Positions 13,829 to 22,352 are shown, numbered from the stretch's first letter. The stretch: 23,231 bases of DNA from Castellaniella sp. UBA6218 (GCA_002421865.1 DISE01000018.1:11402-34632), one strand, 5' to 3'. Made by a program: numbers and translations. The notes: generated by a model from the sequence alone, not told the origin.

Positions 13829-13910
13829 CCCCTCGCCACTAAAATCGGAAAATGGTTGCGTTGCACTCCTCTCACTTTTAGCTGCAACATGAACACAAAG
13901 GGGCGGACCC

Positions 13911-14594
13911 ATGAAATTGCTCCTGGTCGAAGACGAGGCCAAGACGGGCGAATACGTACGGCAGGGGCTCGCCGAGTCGGGCTTCCTCGTGGATCTCGTG
14001 CGCACGGGGCTGGACGGCCACCATCTGGCGCTCACTGGTTCCTACGACCTGATCATCTTGGACGTGATGCTGCCCGATGTGGACGGCTGGCATATCGTGC
14101 GGGCGCTGCGCGAGGCCCGGTCATCGGTACCCGTTCTGTTTCTGACCGCGAGAGACAGCGTGGACGATCGCGTCAAGGGGCTGGAACTGGGCGCAGACGA
14201 TTACCTAGTCAAGCCCTTTGCCTTCTCCGAGCTCTTGGCGCGCGTGCGCACCCTGCTGCGGCGCGGCAACGCGGCAAGCCTGCAGGATCAGCTGCAAGTC
14301 GCCGACCTGGTTCTAGACATTGCACGCCGCCGCGTCCAGCGCCAGGACCAGCGCATCAGCCTGACCAACAAGGAATTCGCACTGCTGGAGCTGCTGGTGC
14401 GCCGTCAGGGTGAGGTGCTGCCGCGATCGCTCATCGCATCGCAGGTCTGGGACATGAATTTCGACAGCGACACCAATGTCATCGACGTCGCGATCCGGCG
14501 CCTGCGGGCGAAGATCGATGACGCTTTCGAGCCCAAACTCATCCATACCATCCGGGGTATGGGATACATGCTTGATGCTGGCGCACCGGACTGA
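13911..14594 (+). CDS. copR: Copper-responsive response regulator, OmpR family (CopR/CusR)
   Basis: 227 residues; AAAGGGG (13897-13903) precedes ATG 13911. The receiver domain (1-~120) has the acidic pocket (VEDEA), phosphoacceptor Asp51 (LIILDVMLPDVDGW), Thr79 and Lys101 (LVKPF). The winged-helix DNA-binding domain (~127-223) contains LTNKEFALLELLVRRQGEVLPR and VIDVAIRRLRAKID. This is the heavy-metal subgroup (CopR, CusR, PcoR). It should bind the half-site array just upstream and activate copABI and probably its own operon. copS follows after three bases. A silver or other metal specificity cannot be excluded from sequence, but the flanking genes are all copper-related. Confidence 0.95.
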   Translation: MKLLLVEDEAKTGEYVRQGLAESGFLVDLVRTGLDGHHLALTGSYDLIILDVMLPDVDGWHIVRALREARSSVPVLFLTARDSVDDRVKGLELGADDYLVKPFAFSELLARVRTLLRRGNAASLQDQLQVADLVLDIARRRVQRQDQRISLTNKEFALLELLVRRQGEVLPRSLIASQVWDMNFDSDTNVIDVAIRRLRAKIDDAFEPKLIHTIRGMGYMLDAGAPD

Positions 14595-14597
14595 TCC

Positions 14598-16073
14598 ATG
14601 AACCGGCGTCCCGCTTCTCTTGCAGTACGGCTGACGGTCTCCATCGGGGTGGCCATCACTGCCGTGCTGCTGGTGTTCGGCTGGACGGTTGAGCGATCCA
14701 TCAGCAACCACTTCGTCCAGCAGGATGTGGATGAGCTTGATGCGGTCGTTCGCACGCTGCGACATACCCTGGCCGCGATTCCGCCGGGTATCCCGCCAAA
14801 GGCGCTGCGCGAGCGCCTGGCCGAGGCAGTATCTGGCCACCACAATGCTCAGTTTCAAATTTCCACATCGGATGGAGAGGTAATTTATGCCACTTCCGGT
14901 CCCAGCCTGAGCCAGCTCGCAAAAGGCGTCCGGCCAGTCAAGACGGTCACCACCGACAATGTCAGCGTCTGGCGGACAAACGGCGAGACCTTGCGTGCGG
15001 CCGTGGTGCAGGCGCCTTCCGCTGTCGGGCCGGGCGCAGAGCCAGTCACAATTGCTGTCGCAACGGGGATCGACTTCCACCTACATTACCTGCAGCGCTT
15101 CCACACCAATCTCTGGATACTCACTGCAATCGCCTGCCTGATTGCAATCTTTGCCACATGGCTTGCGGTATTCCAGGGGCACGCACCCATCCGGCGCATC
15201 AGCCGCGACATCCGGACAATCAGGACAGACCAACTACACGTCCGGCTGGATCTGCAAACGGTGCCAGCGGAGCTGACAGAACTGGTGTCGGCGTTCAACG
15301 ACATGATCGGGAGGCTGGAGGCACTCTTCCAGCGCTTGTCGGATTTTTCTGGCGACATCGCCCACGAGTTGCGCACGCCCATTACAAACCTGAAGACCCA
15401 GACTGAAGTCGCCCTTTCGCAGCCACGCGACATCGAACAATACCGTGAGATCCTGTACTCGAACCTGGAAGAGTACGACCGCATGGCAAAGATGGTGAGC
15501 GACATGCTGTTCCTCGCCCAGGCCGACAACCAGCTGCTCAAACCCGAATTCGCCACAGTCGATCTGAATGCGGAGATTCAGGATCTCTTTGACTACTTCA
15601 GTGCGTGGGCCGAGGAACGCGAAGTCGGTCTGCACCTCACCGGAAGCCCCGTGTGCGTTCAAGGAGACCGGCTGATGATTCGCCGCGCACTGAGCAACCT
15701 GCTCTCCAACGCCATTCGATACACACCGCCGGGGCATCGCGTCACAGCCAATCTGGCAACGAACGACCACCAAGTCAGCGTGCAAATTCGCAACTCAGGC
15801 CCAGTCATTCCCGAGGAGCACTTGTCTCGCATCTTTGACCGGTTCTACCGATTGGACGCCTCGCGGCAGCGCAGCGGTGAAGGCGCCGGTCTGGGGCTTG
15901 CAATCGCGAAATCCATCATCGAAGCGCACGGTGGAAGGATCGGCGCCCAATCGACCACTGGTGCGACCACATTCGAACTTTCGCTTCCACTCGTGCCCTG
16001 CGGTGATTCGCAATCGCCGGGCGGATTCATTCATCAGTTCAATCATTTCGAGCCCGACCGGCCAGAAACGTGA
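14598..16073 (+). CDS. copS: Heavy-metal sensor histidine kinase (CopS/CusS)
   Basis: 491 residues. Two membrane segments (~10-29 and ~172-191) enclose a periplasmic sensor region of about 140 residues containing His81-His82, His161 and His163 as possible metal ligands. A HAMP linker (~192-245) leads to the dimerisation helix with phosphoacceptor His256 (HELRTPITNLK). The ATP domain has the N box around Asn371 (LSNLLSNAIRYTP), IRNSGPVIPEEH and the G2 loop GEGAGLGLAIA (427-437). It phosphorylates CopR when periplasmic copper is high. After the ATP domain there is an unusual ~25-residue tail (from Gly469) not typical of the family. The start has no strong ribosome site, so translation is likely coupled to copR. 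Confidence 0.94.
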   Translation: MNRRPASLAVRLTVSIGVAITAVLLVFGWTVERSISNHFVQQDVDELDAVVRTLRHTLAAIPPGIPPKALRERLAEAVSGHHNAQFQISTSDGEVIYATSGPSLSQLAKGVRPVKTVTTDNVSVWRTNGETLRAAVVQAPSAVGPGAEPVTIAVATGIDFHLHYLQRFHTNLWILTAIACLIAIFATWLAVFQGHAPIRRISRDIRTIRTDQLHVRLDLQTVPAELTELVSAFNDMIGRLEALFQRLSDFSGDIAHELRTPITNLKTQTEVALSQPRDIEQYREILYSNLEEYDRMAKMVSDMLFLAQADNQLLKPEFATVDLNAEIQDLFDYFSAWAEEREVGLHLTGSPVCVQGDRLMIRRALSNLLSNAIRYTPPGHRVTANLATNDHQVSVQIRNSGPVIPEEHLSRIFDRFYRLDASRQRSGEGAGLGLAIAKSIIEAHGGRIGAQSTTGATTFELSLPLVPCGDSQSPGGFIHQFNHFEPDRPET

Positions 16074-16133
16074 GCTGCCTGGCGCGAATGGATAAAGATC
16101 AGCCTGCCGCGCCTATTTTCGGAGGAAATTCTG

Positions 16134-16967
16134 ATGATTCAAAGCGACTTCTCACAACGCCACACTGCGTTTCGCAAATTGCACGAAAGCGGCTGCTTTA
16201 TCCTGCCCAATCCCTGGGACCCGGGCTCGGCGCGCTGGCTCACGCAAGCAGGATTCAAAGCACTCGCCACCACCAGCGCAGGGTATGCCTTTTCGCGCGG
16301 GGCGCCGGATCGCAAGATCGGCGTTGATGAAGTGCTGCGCCATTGCAGCGAGCTGGTACAAGCGACCCATCTGCCCGTGAACGTGGATTTCGAAGACGGC
16401 TATGCGAGCACTATCGACGAACTGCAGGGCAACATCCAGCGATGTGTCCGTACGGGCATATCCGCATTGTCCATTGAAGATTCCGTGCAGGATGCGCAGG
16501 GCACCCGGCTCTACGACTTCGACACTGCGGTTGCGCGCATGCAGGCAGCGCGCGAAGCCATCGACGCGATCGATCCGAACGTCATGCTGGTGGGGCGCGC
16601 CGAATGCTTCCTGGTCGGCCAGCCGGACATCGACGAAACGATCAAGCGCCTGGCGGCGTACGCAGAGGCGGGCGCCGATTGTCTCTACGCGCCAGGCCTC
16701 TCTACCAAAGACCAGATCAATGCCGTCGTCCGTGCGGTCGCGCCCAAGCCGGTAAACGTCATGATGGACCCGGCCGCCAAGCTCGGGTTCAAGACACTGG
16801 CCGACATCGGAGTACGCCGAATCAGCACCGCCAGTACGCTGGCACTTGCCGCATGGACCGGATTTGCCAAGGCTGTTGACCGACTCAAGAACCAGGAAAT
16901 TGATGGATTTGGCAACACGATCGATTATTTTCAACTCTGCAAGCGGTTTGAAGAGACAGATCGGTAA
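16134..16967 (+). CDS. Isocitrate lyase/PEP mutase family enzyme, substrate unknown
   Basis: 277 residues; GGAGG (16121-16125) gives a strong start at ATG 16134. The sequence runs through the alpha/beta-barrel pattern of the ICL/PEPM superfamily: FILPNPWDPGSARWLTQAGFKALATTS, then PVNVDFEDGYA with the metal-binding acidic residues, ALSIEDS, MLVGRAECF and NVMMDPAAKLGF. The KKCGH-type loop of true isocitrate lyase is absent, so a C-C or C-P lyase or mutase on a small oxo-acid is more likely; the substrate cannot be read. It lies between copS and a secreted protein gene, on the same strand. A metabolic enzyme here is out of place and may be a passenger or link copper stress to carbon metabolism. 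Confidence 0.85.
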   Translation: MIQSDFSQRHTAFRKLHESGCFILPNPWDPGSARWLTQAGFKALATTSAGYAFSRGAPDRKIGVDEVLRHCSELVQATHLPVNVDFEDGYASTIDELQGNIQRCVRTGISALSIEDSVQDAQGTRLYDFDTAVARMQAAREAIDAIDPNVMLVGRAECFLVGQPDIDETIKRLAAYAEAGADCLYAPGLSTKDQINAVVRAVAPKPVNVMMDPAAKLGFKTLADIGVRRISTASTLALAAWTGFAKAVDRLKNQEIDGFGNTIDYFQLCKRFEETDR

Positions 16968-16994
16968 GCCATACACAGCAATAGCGAGGTCAGC

Positions 16995-17354
16995 ATGAAG
17001 GTACGCATCACCCAGGTCATCGCCATCGGAAGCATGGCTCTGTTGTTGTTCTCGGGGGATGCTCTCTCCGCAACCTCGCCATCCTTTGCCATCCAGTTTC
17101 CCGCGCAGGGGGCTATCGTCAACAGCCCCGTCATCCTCCAGATTGAAGTCCAGGGCGCCAAAATCGGACAGCCCATCGAAGGGCTGGATCACCTGCACCT
17201 GTCAGTCGATGGGGGCTCAGAAATTGCAATCTATCAAAATGGTCTGCTCCGCCTGCCCCTCGCCCCGGGCAAGCACACCGTCTTCGTGGAACTCGCAGGC
17301 CCAACGCATGAAGGGCTGCTACCCCCGAAGAGCGTGGCCTTCACGGTGCGATAA
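16995..17354 (+). CDS. Secreted small beta-domain protein (DUF4399/DUF6130-like)
   Basis: 119 residues. AGCGAGG precedes ATG 16995. A signal peptide (~5-26, ending DALSA) is followed by a compact beta-sandwich-like domain: PSFAIQFPAQGAIV, LDHLHLSVDGG, LAPGKHTVFVELAGPTHEGL and a closing SVAFTV. The HLHLSVDG and GKHTV blocks resemble small periplasmic DUF4399/DUF6130-type proteins; the conserved His66, His68 and His94 could bind metal. The function is unknown. The cytochrome b reading frame begins one base after its stop, so translation of the two may be coupled, and they may act together in the envelope. Confidence 0.7.
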   Translation: MKVRITQVIAIGSMALLLFSGDALSATSPSFAIQFPAQGAIVNSPVILQIEVQGAKIGQPIEGLDHLHLSVDGGSEIAIYQNGLLRLPLAPGKHTVFVELAGPTHEGLLPPKSVAFTVR

Positions 17355-17355
17355 C

Positions 17356-18063
17356 TTGTCGAACACAGAACCGGAACGCATTCAACGCCACAACCGTGCC
17401 GTGCGGCTCGCGCACGGTGCGAACGCCGTTGCCATGATCGTCCTGATTGCAACCGGCCTCGCCCTGGGAGACGATATTTCGCCCGTTCTGGTGGCCGCGC
17501 TGGGTGGTCACGCGGTGGCGAATGAAATGCACAGGCTGGGAGGGATGGCTTTTGCGGTCGCCCTTCTGTTGGCGGCAGGCCTGTTCCATTCACCCACGCG
17601 CGGCCTCGTGCGCGATCTCGTGTACTTTCGTCAGGAAGAACGCCGCTGGCCCCAGGCCTTCTTGAAATGCATCTTGTCACCCGCCCACGGGCACACCGCA
17701 TTCCACAACGGCCGCTTCGACCCGGCGCAACGCCTGATCCTCTTGCTGCTCTTGTGTTCCACGGCGCTGGTCGCAGCGACGGGCGTTTATCTTTATATCT
17801 TGCCCGCTGCACCCCAGTGGGTGTTTCTGGTCGCCATCCGGATTCACATCTACGGCGCCTGGATAGCGATCATCGCACTCTGTCTACATGCATTTGCAGG
17901 GCTGGGCGTTCTTCACACACACTGCGGCCTGCTCGGTGCAATGTTCGGCGACGGCACGGTGCCTATCCAGACAGCCCGCACGCTCTGGCCGGGCTGGACG
18001 CAAAATAAGCTGCACGACCTCGAAGGGGATTCACATGGACCACCATCACACACACCGTCATGA
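17356..18063 (+). CDS. Di-haem b-type cytochrome, formate dehydrogenase gamma-like
   Basis: 235 residues if translation begins at TTG 17356, the only start codon near the N-terminus that keeps the conserved RHNRAVRLAHGANAV region; the next ATG (17434) would remove the first haem ligand. The stop of the preceding gene ends one base before the TTG. Four membrane helices (~16-36, ~58-77, ~124-148, ~157-182) carry His20, His59 (MHRLGG), His164 (RIHIYGAW) and His178, the pattern of FdnI/FdoI-type cytochromes that exchange electrons with quinones. No dehydrogenase subunit is next to it, so its partner is unknown. Its last 29 bases overlap the copF start. Confidence 0.82.
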   Translation: MSNTEPERIQRHNRAVRLAHGANAVAMIVLIATGLALGDDISPVLVAALGGHAVANEMHRLGGMAFAVALLLAAGLFHSPTRGLVRDLVYFRQEERRWPQAFLKCILSPAHGHTAFHNGRFDPAQRLILLLLLCSTALVAATGVYLYILPAAPQWVFLVAIRIHIYGAWIAIIALCLHAFAGLGVLHTHCGLLGAMFGDGTVPIQTARTLWPGWTQNKLHDLEGDSHGPPSHTPS

Positions 18064-20215
18064 TCCGCATCCAGATCACCATGAAGGCGGGGACGTGGGC
18101 GAACCCGTGAATCTCCCCTCGGGCACGATCTACACCTGCCCCATGCACCCGGAGGTTCAGCAGGACCATCCCGGCCATTGCCCGAAGTGCGGCATGGCGC
18201 TCGAACCCGTCATCCCCCTGGATACCGAAAACAATAGTGAGCTTGTGGCGTTCCGGCGGCGCTTCTGGTGGACGCTGCCACTGACGATCCTCATCACCGT
18301 GCTGGCCATGTTCGGCCACCGGCTCGCGTGGTTCGACATGGCCACCCAGAGCTGGATCGAACTCGTGCTGTCGCTGCCCGTGGTGTTCTGGGCGGGCCGG
18401 ACATTTTTCGAACGTGGCTGGCATTCGATCATGCACGGCAGCCCCAACATGTGGACGCTCATTAGTCTCGGCACGGGCGCCGCCTTCGTCTACAGCGTGG
18501 TCGCTACGCTCGCGCCCGATGTGTTCCCACAGTCCTTCGTCTCCATGGGGCGCGTCGCCGTGTACTTCGAGGCGGCCGTTGTCATCATTTCCCTTACCCT
18601 GCTGGGGCAGATGCTGGAGTTAAAGGCGCGCTCGCAGACCTCCGCCGCCATCAAGGCCCTGCTGGGCCTCGCCCCCAAGACCGCGCGGCGCATCAACGCC
18701 GATGGCAGCGAAGAGGACGTGCCGCTCAACCACGTGCATGTGGGCGACCTGCTGCGCGTGCGCCCGGGCGAAAAAGTGCCCGTGGATGGCGTTGTCACCG
18801 AAGGACAAAGCGCCATCGATGAATCCATGCTGACCGGTGAGCCCCTGCCCGTCACCAAGCGCGTGGGTGATGCACTCATCGGTGCCACGCTCAACACCAG
18901 TGGTGCACTGGTAATGCGCTCCGAGAAAGTGGGTGCAGCCACCATGCTCTCACAGATCGTGCAGATGGTCGCTTCTGCGCAGCGATCCAAGGCGCCGATG
19001 CAGCGCATGGCCGATGTCGTGGCCGGCAAATTCGTGCTCACCGTGGTGGCAATCGCCCTGGCCACCCTGCTCGCCTGGGGGGTCTTCGGGCCTGAGCCGC
19101 GATGGGTATTCGGGCTCATCAACGGTGTAGCGGTACTCATCATCGCCTGCCCGTGTGCGCTGGGGCTCGCGACGCCCATGTCCGTCATGGTGGCCACCGG
19201 GCGCGCAGCAACACAGGGCGTACTGTTTCGCGATGCGGGCGCCATTGAAAAGATGCGTGAGGTGGACACCCTCATCGTGGACAAGACCGGCACCCTCACG
19301 GAGGGCAAGTCCGCCTTCGATACGGTCATCCCGGCACCCGGTTTCACGTCCGACGAGGTACTGCGCCTCGCAGCCAGCCTGGATCAGGGCAGTGAGCACC
19401 CGTTGGCCGACGCCATCGTGACGGCCGCGCGGACTCAGGGTCTACAGCTTTCGGCGGCGGAAGGTTTCGAATCCGGCAGCGGCATTGGGGTGCGCGGCGT
19501 AGTCAGCGGCAAACGGCTGGCGTTGGGCAACACCGCCCTGATGGAGCAGGAGAACACCGACGTCACGGCGTTGCGAAAAGAGGCCGAGCGGCTCCGCAGC
19601 GAAGGCGCGAGCATTATGTACTTGGCAGTGGATGATCATGCTGCCGGCATTCTGGCGGTCACCGACCCCATCAAACCCAGTACGCACGAAGCCATCGAAG
19701 CCCTGCACCAAAGAGGCCTGCGCATCGTCATGGCAACAGGCGACGGCCTGACCACAGCCCAGTCCGTTGCCGGCAAGCTGGGGATCGATGAGGTACACGG
19801 TGAAGTCAAGCCGGCAGACAAGCTGGCTTTGGTGGAGAAGCTGCAGCGGGAAGGCCACGTCGTTGCCATGGCGGGCGATGGCATCAATGACGCACCAGCG
19901 CTTGCGCGGGCCGATGTGGGCATCGCCATGGGAACCGGCACAGATGTTGCCATGAACAGTGGCCAGATCACTCTCATCAAGGGCGACCTGCGAGGTATCT
20001 TGGCCGCACGCCAGATCTCCTCAGACACCGTGCACAACATGCGGCAGAACCTGCTGTTTGCCTTCGTATACAACGGGATCGGTGTGCCGATTGCCGCAGG
20101 CGTGCTCTACCCGATCACGGGCTGGCTGCTCTCGCCCATGATTGCGGCACTTGCCATGAGCTTGAGTTCGGCCTCAGTCATCTTCAATGCCCTGCGACTG
20201 AGAAGCGCAAGATAG
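18035..20215 (+). CDS. copF: Copper-exporting P1B-type ATPase
   Basis: 726 residues from ATG 18035, with AAGGGG (18023-18028) upstream. The N-terminus is His-rich (MDHHHTHRHDPHPDHH) and then has the heavy-metal-binding motif TCPMHPEV-HPGHCPKCGMALEP (34-58) in place of a CxxC ferredoxin-like domain. Catalytic motifs are TGE (267-269), the ion-binding CPC (372-374), DKTGT with phosphorylated Asp416, SEHP (His455-Pro456), and GDGIND (614-619). The last helices contain YN and MSLSSAS, matching the Cu(I)-specific P1B-1 subgroup. It pumps cytoplasmic Cu(I) to the periplasm. Its 5' end overlaps the cytochrome b gene in another frame. No MerR regulator or chaperone gene (copZ) is adjacent. Confidence 0.95.
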   Translation: MDHHHTHRHDPHPDHHEGGDVGEPVNLPSGTIYTCPMHPEVQQDHPGHCPKCGMALEPVIPLDTENNSELVAFRRRFWWTLPLTILITVLAMFGHRLAWFDMATQSWIELVLSLPVVFWAGRTFFERGWHSIMHGSPNMWTLISLGTGAAFVYSVVATLAPDVFPQSFVSMGRVAVYFEAAVVIISLTLLGQMLELKARSQTSAAIKALLGLAPKTARRINADGSEEDVPLNHVHVGDLLRVRPGEKVPVDGVVTEGQSAIDESMLTGEPLPVTKRVGDALIGATLNTSGALVMRSEKVGAATMLSQIVQMVASAQRSKAPMQRMADVVAGKFVLTVVAIALATLLAWGVFGPEPRWVFGLINGVAVLIIACPCALGLATPMSVMVATGRAATQGVLFRDAGAIEKMREVDTLIVDKTGTLTEGKSAFDTVIPAPGFTSDEVLRLAASLDQGSEHPLADAIVTAARTQGLQLSAAEGFESGSGIGVRGVVSGKRLALGNTALMEQENTDVTALRKEAERLRSEGASIMYLAVDDHAAGILAVTDPIKPSTHEAIEALHQRGLRIVMATGDGLTTAQSVAGKLGIDEVHGEVKPADKLALVEKLQREGHVVAMAGDGINDAPALARADVGIAMGTGTDVAMNSGQITLIKGDLRGILAARQISSDTVHNMRQNLLFAFVYNGIGVPIAAGVLYPITGWLLSPMIAALAMSLSSASVIFNALRLRSAR

Positions 20216-20225
20216 CCTGTTCCGC

Positions 20226-20339
20226 ATGCGCACGACAGCTCGTGAGCGTTATATCATCATGCCCAAGGGGAAGAAAGGCCTGACACCGTTCACAAGAGCG
20301 CAGATCAGGACTCCCACCGACAAGATCAGGCATAAATGA
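20226..20339 (+). CDS. Very small ORF overlapping the chrA start
   Basis: A 37-codon frame from ATG 20226 (or 26 codons from ATG 20259) ends in TGA at 20337-20339, inside the chrA start ATGA. The peptide is basic (RERYIIMPKGKKGLTPF...). No Shine-Dalgarno site is clear. It may be a leader peptide coupling translation to chrA, a degraded gene tail, or chance. I do not recognise it. Confidence 0.25.
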   Translation: MRTTARERYIIMPKGKKGLTPFTRAQIRTPTDKIRHK

Positions 20340-21556
20340 CAAGTCCAACAAACGAGTCACGCCAAGTTACCCGCACGCGAGGAACCCCAGCCGAAGTCTT
20401 CAATGCTTTCCTGAAATTAGGCCTGAGCTCTTTTGGCGGCCCGATTGCGCATCTGGGCTACTTCCGATCGGAATTCGTCGAGCGCCGCCGATGGCTGGAC
20501 GACCACAGTTATTCTGACTTGGTCGCTCTATGCCAGTTTCTCCCGGGGCCTGCCAGCAGCCAAGTCGGCATGGTGCTCGGACTGGGGCGCGCCGGGTGGT
20601 TTGGAATGCTGGCGGCCTGGGTGGGCTTCACGTTGCCATCGGCCATTGCACTAATCCTGTTTGCTCTCGGTATCACTCAATATCAAGGTTTGGCCCAATC
20701 CGGCTGGGTGCATGGGCTCAAGGTCGTCGCCGTAGCCATCGTGGCGCAAGCCGTCTGGGGCATGGCAAAGTCGCTGTGTCCGGACCGCCCGCGCGCTGCT
20801 TTGGCTATCCTGGCGGCACTGCTGACACTGATCCTGCCGTCAGCAACAGGACAGGTCGCCGCCATCACCGTAGCGGGATTGTTCGGGTGGTGGAGTCTAA
20901 AGCTTCCCCGTCCGGCTGGTAACCAGTCGCATAGCTACCCAATCTCGCACAAGATTGGAGCCGCCGCACTGGTTCTGTTCATCGCACTGCTCATCGGCTT
21001 GCCTTTATGGGCGGCGGCCACCGGCTCTTCCACAGTGAGCTTGCTGGAAGGAGTCTATCGCGCAGGTGCGTTGGTCTTCGGTGGTGGCCATGTGGTGCTA
21101 CCGCTCTTGCAGACCACCGTGGTGCCTGGTGGCACCGTCGATAACGCCGATTTTCTTGCGGGCTATGGGGCGGCGCAAGCCGTGCCAGGCCCATTATTCA
21201 CATTCGCAGCCTACCTGGGTGCGGTGGCTCACGGGCCACTGCACGGCTGGGTTGGCGGCCTGATTCTACTTGGAACCATTTTCCTACCCGCGTTCCTCAT
21301 GCTCGTCGGCGCACTGCCGTTTTGGGAAAATCTGCGCCATCGCACAGGCATCCAGACGGCGATGGCCGGTATTAATGCAGGCGTGGTCGGCATCCTATTG
21401 TCTGCCCTTTATGATCCCGTATGGACCAGCGCCATTCATGGGCGGATGGATTTCGGCTTAGCGTTGGCAGCGTTCGGATTACTGGTCTACGGACGCGTTC
21501 CCCCTGTACTCGTCGTCATAGTCACTGCGGCAGGCAGTCAATTTCTGGCGATCTGA
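20336..21556 (+). CDS. chrA: Chromate transporter ChrA (CHR family, two-domain)
   Basis: 406 residues with about ten or more hydrophobic helices in two homologous halves. The N-terminal half has FLKLGLSSFGGPIAHLGYF, RRWLDD and CQFLPGPASSQVGM. The C-terminal half has GALVFGGGHVVLPLLQ and GYGAAQAVPGPLFTFAAYLGA. These are the signature blocks of long-chain CHR transporters, which export chromate. The ribosome site before ATG 20336 is weak, and it may be coupled to the tiny upstream ORF. The chrB regulator often found before chrA is absent here; 120 bp separate it from copF. Length is normal and no frameshift is seen. Confidence 0.94.
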   Translation: MTSPTNESRQVTRTRGTPAEVFNAFLKLGLSSFGGPIAHLGYFRSEFVERRRWLDDHSYSDLVALCQFLPGPASSQVGMVLGLGRAGWFGMLAAWVGFTLPSAIALILFALGITQYQGLAQSGWVHGLKVVAVAIVAQAVWGMAKSLCPDRPRAALAILAALLTLILPSATGQVAAITVAGLFGWWSLKLPRPAGNQSHSYPISHKIGAAALVLFIALLIGLPLWAAATGSSTVSLLEGVYRAGALVFGGGHVVLPLLQTTVVPGGTVDNADFLAGYGAAQAVPGPLFTFAAYLGAVAHGPLHGWVGGLILLGTIFLPAFLMLVGALPFWENLRHRTGIQTAMAGINAGVVGILLSALYDPVWTSAIHGRMDFGLALAAFGLLVYGRVPPVLVVIVTAAGSQFLAI

Positions 21557-21612
21557 GCTTACTCGGGTGCCCGCCCCCGCCATGCTGAAGATCAACCTTA
21601 AGGAACATAACC

Positions 21613-22227
21613 ATGGACAGCCGTAAGCACTGGGACCACATCTATGCCACCCGCTCCGTGCGAGACGTGAGCTGGTATCAACCACATGCTGACCAATCGC
21701 TGGCACTGATCAAACGCATCACCTCCGGACGGCCAAGCCGTGTGATTGATGTGGGCGCAGGGGCCTCTACGCTGGTCGATGACCTGCTGGCACAACGCCA
21801 TTTCGAGGTCACCGTGCTGGATCTGTCCGATACAGCATTAGAAGCCGCACGTCAACGATTGGGTGCCCAGTCAGCACAGGTGCAATGGCTGGTTAGTGAT
21901 ATCACGGAAGCGACCCTTCCAGCCGATACCTACGATATCTGGCACGATCGAGCTGTCTTTCACTTCCTCACCGAGCCGGCGCAACGAACGGCCTACGTGG
22001 CACAAGTACGCCACGCGCTGCGGCCAGGAGGACACGTCATCGTCGCAGCCTTCGGCCCCGACGGCCCCCTCCAGTGCAGTGGCTTGCCGGTGATGCGTTA
22101 TAGCCCTGACGCACTGCACAGCGAGTTCGGAGATGCTTTCGAACTCGTAGAACACGCAACTGAAGCTCACCACACACCAGGCGGCACGATTCAACAGTTC
22201 GTGTACTGCCACTGCATCATGCACTGA
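21613..22227 (+). CDS. Class I SAM-dependent methyltransferase
   Basis: 204 residues; AAGGA (21599-21603) precedes ATG 21613. A conserved N-terminal HWDHIYATRSVRDVSWYQ is followed by SAM motif I VIDVGAGASTLVDDLL, the acidic end of strand 2 (VTVLDLSDTALEAAR), VSDITEATLP, and DIWHDRAVFHFL. The late block ALRPGGHVIVAAFGPDGP is typical of class I methyltransferases. This compact family often occurs in metal/metalloid loci. It lacks the Cys triad that would make it an ArsM arsenite methyltransferase, so the substrate is unknown. It is 56 bp downstream of chrA, on the same strand. The two terminal His and Cys (CHCIMH) might bind metal, which is speculative. Confidence 0.85.
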   Translation: MDSRKHWDHIYATRSVRDVSWYQPHADQSLALIKRITSGRPSRVIDVGAGASTLVDDLLAQRHFEVTVLDLSDTALEAARQRLGAQSAQVQWLVSDITEATLPADTYDIWHDRAVFHFLTEPAQRTAYVAQVRHALRPGGHVIVAAFGPDGPLQCSGLPVMRYSPDALHSEFGDAFELVEHATEAHHTPGGTIQQFVYCHCIMH

Positions 22228-22352
22228 GATTGCCCGAACGAACAAGATCGAGTTAAAAAAGCTCTATGCGAACCCGGAAGAACACCGCTCTGATCGGTTA
22301 ACGTGGATGGCAGGGCAACGCGTGTTGTCGCGACCTGATCACGGGAGATTTC

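Noticed and set aside
16152..17198. 348-codon minus-strand frame over the ICL-family gene and its neighbour
   Set aside because: It spans two recognisable plus-strand genes with good ribosome sites and gives no recognisable protein; it is a GC-driven shadow.
21613..22227. Methyltransferase as ArsM (arsenite methylation)
   Set aside because: The conserved Cys residues that bind As(III) in ArsM are absent, and the protein is much shorter.
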